Assembly (NCBI GenBank): GCA_030041195.1
Contig: JASHOI010000190.1
Span: forward strand, 1 to 5,281
Direction of reading: 5' to 3'
From: Streptosporangiaceae bacterium
GTDB lineage: Bacteria; Actinomycetota; Actinomycetes; Streptosporangiales; Streptosporangiaceae
Length of the DNA stretch: 5,281 nucleotides
Shown here: piece after piece, positions 1 to 4,887 of the stretch
How the letters are laid out: each line of letters starts with the position of its first letter
Position numbering within the stretch: the first letter of the stretch is position 1
Position numbers and translations under genes: made by a program
The notes under the pieces: model-generated
Told to the model about the DNA's origin: nothing
Databases searched by the model: none
Seen by the model: only the letters and a program-made list of their open reading frames with translations

Positions 1-45
1 GCGACCATCGGAGACACGACGAGCGGCCCGGTCTCGGTGGCAGCC

Positions 46-110
46 GCATTCCATGATCTTGGTGGCTGAGTACCGCATAGCGGTATTGATCAACCAGGAT
101 CATGGAAGGC
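46..110. repeat. Long imperfect palindrome able to form one hairpin
   Basis: Pairing position i with 156-i gives 25 Watson-Crick pairs, 2 G-U pairs (as plus-strand RNA) and 4 mismatches over 31 positions, closing on the triloop ATA (77-79). The perfect blocks are TTCCATGATC (49-58) with GATCATGGAA (98-107), TGGT (60-63) with ACCA (93-96), and TACCGC (71-76) with GCGGTA (80-85). The mismatches are at 48, 64, 66 and 68. It is about 51% G+C, far below the rest of the window. No T-run follows on either strand. It lies 97 nt past the cobK stop. It may serve as a terminator without a U-tail, the end signal of a converging gene, a small RNA structure, or a small mobile palindrome. Confidence 0.75.
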
Positions 111-175
111 CCACATACAAGATCAAGCCTGCGTATCGAGGCTGCCCGAAAATGGCGCTCAACGACCAGTCTGTC

Positions 176-196
176 GGCCGCGGGCGTGGCGCGGTC
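176..196. repeat. Short GC-rich inverted repeat just after cobK
   Basis: GGCCGCG (176-182) can pair with CGCGGTC (190-196) across a 7-nt loop. That is six Watson-Crick pairs plus one G-U pair as plus-strand RNA, and one mismatch as minus-strand RNA. It begins 10 nt after the cobK stop, a fitting place for a weak terminator or 3'-end stabiliser, but there is no T-run and such repeats arise often at this G+C. Confidence 0.25.
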
Positions 197-206
197 ATAC
201 CGATGG

Positions 207-956
207 TCAGCCGCGGTTTGTCAGCTGATGGTTCACCCAGCGGACCGCGTCGCTGACGGTGGTCACGGACTCGGCCGCGGCGGCGGCCGGCCGGCCGACC
301 ATGACCACCGGGATGCCCAGGTCCCTGGCGGCGTCGAGCTTGCCCTCGGTCAGCGGGCCGCCGCTGTTCTTCGTTACCAGGACGTCGATTGCGTGGCCGC
401 GCATCAGCGCGCGTTCGGCCTCTCGCTGGTAGGGCCCGCGGGCCAGCAGCACCTTGCACCGCGCTGGCAGCGGGCCGGCCGGCGGGTCGACGCAGCGGAT
501 CAGGAACCAGAGGTCCAGCGCGGCGAACGCGGCCAGGCCCTGGCGGCCGGTGGTCAGGAACACCCGGCTGCCGAGCCCCGGCAGCATCGCGGCCGCCTCG
601 CCGAGCGAGCCGGCGTCACGCCAGTCGTCGCCGTCCCGCCGGGACCAGCCGGGCCGGGCCAGCCGCAGCAGCGGCAGGCCAGCCAGCGCGCACGCGTCAA
701 CCGCGTGCGCGCTGATCGTCTCCGCGAACGGGTGCGTGGCGTCGACGACCGCGCCGATGCGCTCGGCCGTGGCATAGGCGGCCAGGCCGTCCGCGCCGCC
801 GAAGCCGCCGACCCGGACCTCTCCCGCGGGCAGTGCCGGGTTGCTCACCCGGCCGGCCAGCGAGCTGATCACGCGCAGGCCCGGCAGCCCGTTGAGCTCG
901 CCGGCCAGCGCCCTGGCCTCGGATGTCCCGCCGAGCACGAGCACGGTCAGCGCCAT
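207..956 (-). CDS. cobK: Precorrin-6A reductase
   Basis: CobK (CbiJ in the anaerobic route) uses NADPH to reduce precorrin-6A to precorrin-6B, directly after CobF. The protein has 249 residues, the usual family length. Motifs are the N-terminal GGTSEAR (9-15), DATHPFA (72-78), RPGW (101-104), LTTGRQG (134-140), ARGPY (172-176) and VTKNSGG (194-200), all characteristic of CobK. I chose the ATG at 956 because it begins directly with LTVLVLGGTSEAR. A longer frame from 1025 would add 23 residues unlike the family and lie inside the deaminase gene. The start overlaps the deaminase stop as TAATG, so translation is likely coupled. No separate promoter is visible at the junction. cobK is thus separated from cobM-cobF by the four-gene cassette and is probably read, at least partly, from the merR promoter. 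Confidence 0.95.
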   Translation of the reverse strand: MALTVLVLGGTSEARALAGELNGLPGLRVISSLAGRVSNPALPAGEVRVGGFGGADGLAAYATAERIGAVVDATHPFAETISAHAVDACALAGLPLLRLARPGWSRRDGDDWRDAGSLGEAAAMLPGLGSRVFLTTGRQGLAAFAALDLWFLIRCVDPPAGPLPARCKVLLARGPYQREAERALMRGHAIDVLVTKNSGGPLTEGKLDAARDLGIPVVMVGRPAAAAAESVTTVSDAVRWVNHQLTNRG

Positions 957-1411
957 TACCGGCCGATGTCCTCGTTCCAGATGTCGGGGTGAGCATTGAT
1001 GAACTCGCGCATCAGGGCTGCGCACTCCTCGGAATCGAGGTTGACCACGTCAACACCGTGCCCCCGGAGCGTGTCCTCGGCGCCCATGAACGTGCGGTTC
1101 TCGCCGAGCACCACCCGCGGGATCCGGTAAAGCAGGATCGCGCCCGAGCACATCGGGCACGGCGACAACGTCGTGTACATCGTGGACCGGGCGTAGACCG
1201 AACCGCTCAGGCGGCCCGCGTTCTCCAGGCAGTCGGTCTCGCCGTGCCGGATCACGCTGCCCATCTGGACCCGCCGGTTGCGTCCTGTCGCTACGATCTC
1301 GCCGTCCACGACGAGCGCCGCCCCGATGGGAACCCCGCCCTCGCCCAGCCCGGTCCGTGCTTCCTCGATCGCCGCGTCAAGGAAGCGGCGGTCGGCGTCA
1401 CGCTCAGCCAC
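956..1411 (-). CDS. Nucleoside/cytosine deaminase of the yeast Fcy1 type
   Basis: A 151-residue zinc hydrolase predicted to turn cytosine (or a related aminopyrimidine) into uracil plus ammonia. It has the deaminase signatures H56-G-E58 (zinc ligand and proton shuttle) and TLSPCPMC (zinc ligands C85, C88). Compared from memory with yeast cytosine deaminase (158 residues), it keeps EGGVPIG, N45, GETDCLENAGRL, the YTTLSPC block, GEN near F108, and the C-terminal W145 and EDIG (D148). These correspond to yeast N51, F114, W152 and D155, which line the base pocket. It is not a CodA-type amidohydrolase, and it lacks the cysteine-type CAE motif of blasticidin S and cytidine deaminases. TadA and guanine deaminase share the fold but not this C-terminus. 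The GTG start is forced by an in-frame TAA at 1423-1421 and has no clear ribosome site. The TAA stop shares a base with the cobK ATG. Confidence 0.88.
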   Translation of the reverse strand: MAERDADRRFLDAAIEEARTGLGEGGVPIGAALVVDGEIVATGRNRRVQMGSVIRHGETDCLENAGRLSGSVYARSTMYTTLSPCPMCSGAILLYRIPRVVLGENRTFMGAEDTLRGHGVDVVNLDSEECAALMREFINAHPDIWNEDIGR

Positions 1412-1431
1412 CGTGACATGTTAAGCCGCCG

Positions 1432-2262
1432 TCATGCGTCCCGGCGGTCCAGCAGGGTCCAGGCGATGGCGTACACGATCGCGACGAATAGGCACATCAC
1501 GCCGAAGCCGGGCCAGGGCTGCAGGGTGTGCGCGGAGTGGTAGACGGTGGTGAGCTGGGCCCCGGCCTCGGTCGGCCAGAACTCGGTGACCGGGTTCCGC
1601 CACGAGTCCGGCAGCGCCTGGGCGATCACGGGCAGGACGAGCGCGACGGCCATCATGCAGGCGATGGCGGCGGCCGGGCGCCGGAGCAAGGCCCCGGCGG
1701 CGACGCTGAGTACCGCCAGGGCGGTCAGGTACAGCCCCGCTCCCACTACCGCCCGGGCTACCCCGGGATCGCCGAGCGCCGCGTGCGGGGCATGGCCGCT
1801 GATCAAAGCCTGGCCCACGAAGAACTCGGCGAAGCTGGTGAGCTCGCCCACGGCGAAGCTCACCGCGGCGACGACCAGCGACTTGGCGGCCAGCACCCGG
1901 CCTCGCTTCGGCACGGCGATCAGGCTGGGGCGGATCATTCCGGAGGAGTACTCGGAGCTGATGCAGAGCACCCCGAGCACCGCGATGGCCAGCTGGGCGA
2001 TGGCGATCCCGGTCAGGCTGATCGCGGCCGGGTCCCAGCCCTGCTTGGCGGAGACGCTGAGCTTGGCGTAGCCGTGGGCGGCGGCCGCGCTGATCGCGGC
2101 CCCCAGGCCCACGCCGAGCACGACGGTCACGCCCAGCGCCCACAACGTCGACCGGAGCGAACGGAGCTTGGTCCACTCCGAGCGCAGCACGTCGGCGAAG
2201 GTGGCTGCGCGGAAGGCCGCCCGGCGGTCCGGGCCGGCAAGGGCGGTCGTGGCGGCGGTCAT
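1432..2262 (-). CDS. ABC-2 type transporter permease
   Basis: A 276-residue integral membrane protein, the channel half of the exporter. After a cytoplasmic N-terminus with the family segment SEWTKLRSLRSTLWAL (28-43), about six hydrophobic segments can be seen, roughly at 40-62, 82-102, 125-155, 172-193, 197-215 and 252-272. The motif SSEYSSGMIRPSL (102-114), after the second segment, is conserved in actinobacterial ABC-2 permeases paired with CcmA-type ATPases. The C-terminus is short and charged (LDRRDA). The ATG overlaps the ATPase stop by 4 nt. One permease gene with one ATPase gene suggests a complex with two copies of each. The deaminase gene starts 20 nt downstream. Substrate cannot be inferred from sequence. 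Confidence 0.9.
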   Translation of the reverse strand: MTAATTALAGPDRRAAFRAATFADVLRSEWTKLRSLRSTLWALGVTVVLGVGLGAAISAAAAHGYAKLSVSAKQGWDPAAISLTGIAIAQLAIAVLGVLCISSEYSSGMIRPSLIAVPKRGRVLAAKSLVVAAVSFAVGELTSFAEFFVGQALISGHAPHAALGDPGVARAVVGAGLYLTALAVLSVAAGALLRRPAAAIACMMAVALVLPVIAQALPDSWRNPVTEFWPTEAGAQLTTVYHSAHTLQPWPGFGVMCLFVAIVYAIAWTLLDRRDA

Positions 2263-3185
2263 CGGGCCGCCCCGGCCGCGTGGTATTCCACGCTGTCTTG
2301 GGTCAGTTCCATGAACGCCTCCTCCAGCGAGGCCCGGACCGGGATGAGCTCGGACAGCGCGATGCCGTGCGCGGCGGCCAGCCTTCCCACCTCGGCGCTG
2401 TCCATCCCGGTGATCTCGATGACGTCGGGCCCGGTCCCGGCGCCCGGGCCGGCCACGGTGGCGCCGGCCTCGCGGCAGCGGGCGGCCAGCTCGGCCGCCT
2501 GGGGGCTGCGCACGTGCACCGACTGCTGAGAACTTGACCGCACGAACTCGTCCACGCTGGTATCGGCGATCAGCCGGCCCTTGCCGATCACCAGCAGGTG
2601 GTCGGCGGTCAAAGCCATCTCGCTCATCAGATGGCTGGAGACCAGCACGATGCGGCCCTCGGCGGCCAGCGCCCGCATGAGGGTCCGGACCCAGTGAATG
2701 CCGTCAGGGTCCAGGCCGTTCACCGGCTCATCCAAGATGAGCACCGCCGGATCCCCCAGCAGCGCCGCGGCGATGCCGAGCCGCTGACCCATGCCCAGCG
2801 ACAAGCCCTTCACCCGGCGCCGGGCCACACCCTCCAGACCGACGATGCGGAGCACCTCGTCCACCCGGCCGCGGGGGATGCCGTTACTGTGCGCCAGCCA
2901 CAGCAGATGGTCGCGGACCCGGCGGCCACCGTGCACGGCCGCGGCGTCGAGCAGGGCACCCACCTCACGCATCGGCGCCGGCAGGTCGCGGTAGCTGCGG
3001 CCGCCCACGGTCACCGAGCCCCGCGTCGGCGCGTCCAGGCCCAAGATCATCCGCATCGTGGTCGTCTTCCCCGCGCCGTTCGGGCCGAGGAACCCGGTGA
3101 CCATGCCGGGCCGGATGCAGAACGACAGGTCGTTGACGGCCACGGTGGAGCCATAGCGCTTCACCAGGCCATGGGCTTCGATCAT
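2259..3185 (-). CDS. ABC transporter ATP-binding protein (ABC-2/drug-exporter type)
   Basis: A 308-residue nucleotide-binding subunit that powers export by the adjacent permease. Visible motifs are Walker A GPNGAGKT (34-41), ABC signature LSLGMGQR (128-135), Walker B AVLILDEP (147-154), D-loop GLDP (157-160) and switch histidine in SSHL (H185). The signature deviates from LSGGQ, and the usual Q-loop glutamine is not seen: the segment reads VGALLD (75-80). Both are common in the actinobacterial DrrA/BcrA/CcmA-like group. A C-terminal extension of about 90 residues (from about 218) follows the catalytic core and ends with the typical ASLEEAFMELT. The start ATG overlaps the merR stop (ATGA) and the stop overlaps the permease start (ATGA), so all three are translationally coupled. 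There is no strong ribosome site of its own. The substrate is unknown; antibiotic or toxic-metabolite export is inferred from the regulator. Confidence 0.93.
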   Translation of the reverse strand: MIEAHGLVKRYGSTVAVNDLSFCIRPGMVTGFLGPNGAGKTTTMRMILGLDAPTRGSVTVGGRSYRDLPAPMREVGALLDAAAVHGGRRVRDHLLWLAHSNGIPRGRVDEVLRIVGLEGVARRRVKGLSLGMGQRLGIAAALLGDPAVLILDEPVNGLDPDGIHWVRTLMRALAAEGRIVLVSSHLMSEMALTADHLLVIGKGRLIADTSVDEFVRSSSQQSVHVRSPQAAELAARCREAGATVAGPGAGTGPDVIEITGMDSAEVGRLAAAHGIALSELIPVRASLEEAFMELTQDSVEYHAAGAAR

Positions 3186-4054
3186 CGCTTTACGCGAAAC
3201 GGCACGGCGAAGTCGCAGTAGGGGGCGCTCGTCTCAGTGACCGGCTCGCGCGCAAGGTAGGTGACCCGAACTCCGAGATCTTCGGGCTTAAGTTCGAGAT
3301 CCTGGTTGATGCCATGTTCCGCCCAGGCACGCAAAGCTTCCGACGCGAGCTGCCATTGCACGCCTGGGTTCCCGCCCGGGCCAGCCGGCAGCGCGTCGTT
3401 CGGCAGCGCCACGTACGCCTCGCGATGTGCGGGTTCGGTCCGCAAACTCAACTCCGGGTAGTGCGATGCGAGCGCCTTCGCTTTTTCCTCAGGGACCGGC
3501 TTGCACATCTCGACCGGGCCGTCGCTGTCGGCGCTCACTTCACCCCAGTAGATGGTGAACATCGCGCCCTCACGCCCCTCCATCTTCGGCAGCGGTCGCT
3601 CGCGCAGGACCGCGATGAATTCCTTGCCGAGCGCCCACGCGCCCTGTTCGTCGACATTCCGCTTCAGGCAGAGCAAGCTCCGCTCGGGCATCTCTCGTGT
3701 GGCGACTTCGTACATAACGGACTTCTTTCCACTCAGCCGGTTGACGAGGTAGTCGGCGAGCTCGCGCCGCGCGTCGTGCGCGGACTCGACCTCGCGCCAG
3801 TGCGCCGCTATCCGCTCAGCGGCAGCAACCGGATCGCATCCGAGCAGCTCCCTGATCGCGGCGAGCGGCAACTGCAGCTGGCGCATCATCACCACAAGGC
3901 GTGCCTCATCGACCTGGCCGACGTCGTAGTAGCGATAGCCAGACGCCTGATCGACGCGCGAAGGCACCAGCACGCCAAGCTCGTCGTAGAGGCGGAGCGC
4001 CTTCAGCGAAAGGCGGGACCGTCGTGCGAACTCTCCGATGCTGATTTCTGCCAC
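3182..4054 (-). CDS. MerR-family transcriptional regulator with GyrI/BmrR-like effector domain
   Basis: A 290-residue cytoplasmic DNA-binding regulator. Residues 4-24 form the MerR helix-turn-helix (ISIGEFARRSRLSLKALRLY), followed by the wing with SGYRYY (38-43). A helical linker at about 75-108, ending in LADYLVNRLSGKK, is the expected dimerisation coiled coil. Residues from about 113 on form a GyrI-like/BmrR-type ligand-binding domain. There is no cysteine pattern of a metal-sensing MerR, so the inducer is probably an organic, perhaps cationic, compound. Family members of this build sense drugs and switch on exporters. The GTG start is fixed by the ribosome site 5 nt upstream. The stop overlaps the ATPase start at ATGA, so regulator and transporter are cotranscribed. 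Sampled lines of this gene are 60-63% G+C against 75-78% in sampled neighbours. Family is sure; the ligand cannot be told from sequence. Confidence 0.93.
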   Translation of the reverse strand: MAEISIGEFARRSRLSLKALRLYDELGVLVPSRVDQASGYRYYDVGQVDEARLVVMMRQLQLPLAAIRELLGCDPVAAAERIAAHWREVESAHDARRELADYLVNRLSGKKSVMYEVATREMPERSLLCLKRNVDEQGAWALGKEFIAVLRERPLPKMEGREGAMFTIYWGEVSADSDGPVEMCKPVPEEKAKALASHYPELSLRTEPAHREAYVALPNDALPAGPGGNPGVQWQLASEALRAWAEHGINQDLELKPEDLGVRVTYLAREPVTETSAPYCDFAVPFRVKR

Positions 4055-4059
4055 GGTGA

Positions 4060-4066
4060 CTCCCTC
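4060..4066 (-). promoter_or_regulatory. Ribosome binding site for merR
   Basis: The minus strand reads GAGGGAG, 5 nt before the GTG at 4054, a good Shine-Dalgarno with proper spacing. No other ATG, GTG or TTG codon lies in the same frame between this start and the promoter, which supports the GTG start. Confidence 0.65.
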
Positions 4067-4089
4067 GTCGCCGGGCCGATTCGCCCCGG

Positions 4090-4121
4090 CAAGGTGAGTG
4101 TGCGGGCTCCCCCAAGGTGAG
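4090..4121 (-). repeat. Nine-base direct repeat CTCACCTTG in the merR promoter
   Basis: The minus strand contains two exact copies of CTCACCTTG, at 4121-4113 and 4098-4090, spaced 23 bp start to start. The first is the left operator arm in the spacer. The second runs from the end of the -10 box to the expected transcript start. They could be two recognition sites for the regulator, for autoregulation, or chance similarity. Confidence 0.45.
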
Positions 4122-4127
4122 AGTCAA
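4097..4127 (-). promoter_or_regulatory. MerR-type promoter and operator for the merR-ABC-deaminase-cobK transcript
   Basis: The minus strand reads TTGACT (4127-4122), a 19-nt spacer (4121-4103), then CACACT (4102-4097). The -35 matches TTGACA at 5 of 6 bases. The -10 is weak but keeps A at position 2 and T at position 6. A 19-bp spacer, too long for normal sigma-70 recognition, is the hallmark of promoters activated by MerR regulators through DNA distortion. The spacer starts with an imperfect palindrome CTCACC-TTG-GGGGAG, whose arms match at 5 of 6 bases and which is a plausible operator. The cobF stop codon TGA (4126-4124) is embedded in the -35 hexamer. The expected transcript start is near 4090, giving a leader of about 35 nt. 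The assignment rests on sequence pattern and position only. Confidence 0.6.
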
Positions 4128-4882
4128 GCCTGCCGGCGGAGCAGGTAGGTGTCCATGATCCAGCCCTTGCGCGCCCGCGCTTCGCTCCGGGCGGCCTGGA
4201 TCTGGCCGCCGACCTCGCCGACGGTCCCGGACAGCAGGATCTCGTCTTTGGTTCCGAGGTAGGCGCCCCAGTAGATCTCGGTGGCCGGGTCGACGCCGGT
4301 GAACGAGCAGGAGGCATCGAGCATCACCACCACGTCGTCGCGGCCGGCCGGCATGCCCTCGTCGGCCAGCCTGCGGCCGGTGGTGATGTGCAGCGGCTTG
4401 CCAACCTGGGTCAGGCTCACCTGGTGCGCCGCGGCCAGCGCCTGGACGCTGCTGATCCCCGGGATGACCTCATACTCGATCTCCATCGCCGAGGCGCCGA
4501 TGACCTGCTCGACGATGGCCAGCGTGCTGTCGTACAGCGCCGGGTCGCCCCAGACCAGCAGCCCGCCGCAGCCGCCGTCGGGAAGCTCGTCGCGGATCAC
4601 CCCGGCCCAGATCCGGGCTCGTTCTGCCCGCCACTGCTCGACGGCCTGCCGGTAGGCCGGGGACGTGCGGTCGCGTTCCGGCTCCGGGATGCCGACCACC
4701 CGGTACGAGCGGTTCTCGATGTAGCGCTCGCAGATCTGCTGCCGCGCGATCATGAGGTCCTTCTTGTCGTCGCCCTTGTCGGCCACGAAGAACACGTCGG
4801 CCCGGTTGAGCGCCTTGATCGCCTGCACGGTCACCTGCTCGGGATCGCCCGCGCCGATGCCGATGATCAGCAGCCGTCGCAT
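4124..4882 (-). CDS. cobF: Precorrin-6A synthase (deacetylating)
   Basis: CobF methylates C1 of precorrin-5 with SAM and releases the C2 unit as acetate, giving precorrin-6A. It is diagnostic of the aerobic, late-cobalt B12 pathway. From ATG 4882 it has 252 residues, the normal family length. Visible motifs are the N-terminal SAM-fold loop GIGAGDPEQVT (8-18), VWGDPALYDST (110-120), EVIPGISSVQALAA (138-151) and YWGAYLGT (204-211). A GTG at 4891 would add three residues and overlap the cobM stop (GTGA). However, the Shine-Dalgarno GGGAGG (4893-4898) lies only 1 nt before that GTG and 10 nt before the ATG, so I prefer the ATG, which also gives the usual MRRLLIIG start. The TGA stop lies inside the -35 box of the next promoter. 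The next gene downstream is a regulator, not a cob gene. Confidence 0.95.
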   Translation of the reverse strand: MRRLLIIGIGAGDPEQVTVQAIKALNRADVFFVADKGDDKKDLMIARQQICERYIENRSYRVVGIPEPERDRTSPAYRQAVEQWRAERARIWAGVIRDELPDGGCGGLLVWGDPALYDSTLAIVEQVIGASAMEIEYEVIPGISSVQALAAAHQVSLTQVGKPLHITTGRRLADEGMPAGRDDVVVMLDASCSFTGVDPATEIYWGAYLGTKDEILLSGTVGEVGGQIQAARSEARARKGWIMDTYLLRRQA

Positions 4883-4887
4883 GCTGG

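Larger units (their letters stand above)
1..206. other. Non-coding or undetermined flank downstream of cobK
   Basis: No gene is supported here. The first plus-strand frame is open from the edge to TGA at 67-69 and would encode a tail ending AAFHDLGG. Its first 17 codons mostly end in G or C, so it could be the end of a converging gene running into the palindrome, but 22 codons are too few to judge. The opposite strand at 1-47 is also open in one frame. Apart from the two inverted repeats listed separately, four GATC sites lie between 55 and 124. I see no tRNA, riboswitch or transposase trace. Confidence 0.4.

Noticed and set aside
46..110. tRNA, CRISPR repeat or classical rho-independent terminator
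   Set aside because: It is one long hairpin with a 3-nt loop, no cloverleaf, no repeated units and no T-run on either side.
126..143. AGCCT/AGGCT inverted repeat
   Set aside because: Only five pairs with an 8-nt loop; expected by chance.
53..256. A 67-codon plus-strand frame starting inside the palindrome
   Set aside because: Its start is part of the inverted repeat, it runs into the antisense of cobK, and the protein matches nothing I recognise.
102..992. A 296-codon open frame on the plus strand
   Set aside because: Antisense to cobK, no recognisable domain, composition of a shadow frame.
957..1025. A 23-residue N-terminal extension of CobK
   Set aside because: It lies inside the deaminase coding sequence and is unlike the family; the ATG at 956 gives the standard N-terminus and a TAATG overlap.
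956..1411. Blasticidin S deaminase or classical cytidine deaminase
   Set aside because: Those use a cysteine-type CAE motif; here the zinc motif is HGE with PCPMC and the C-terminus is of the Fcy1 type.
1421..1436. Mini-ORF ATG ACG GCG GCT TAA between permease and deaminase
   Set aside because: Four codons overlapping the permease end, with no ribosome site; most likely chance.
1528..2529. A 333-codon open frame on the plus strand
   Set aside because: It runs antisense across the permease and ATPase genes and has low-complexity Arg/Gly/His-rich content typical of shadow frames in high-GC DNA; the opposite strand has clear family motifs.
4055..4123. Possible cobalamin riboswitch between cobF and merR
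   Set aside because: The gap is only 69 nt, has no B12-box-like sequence, and is explained by a promoter and leader.
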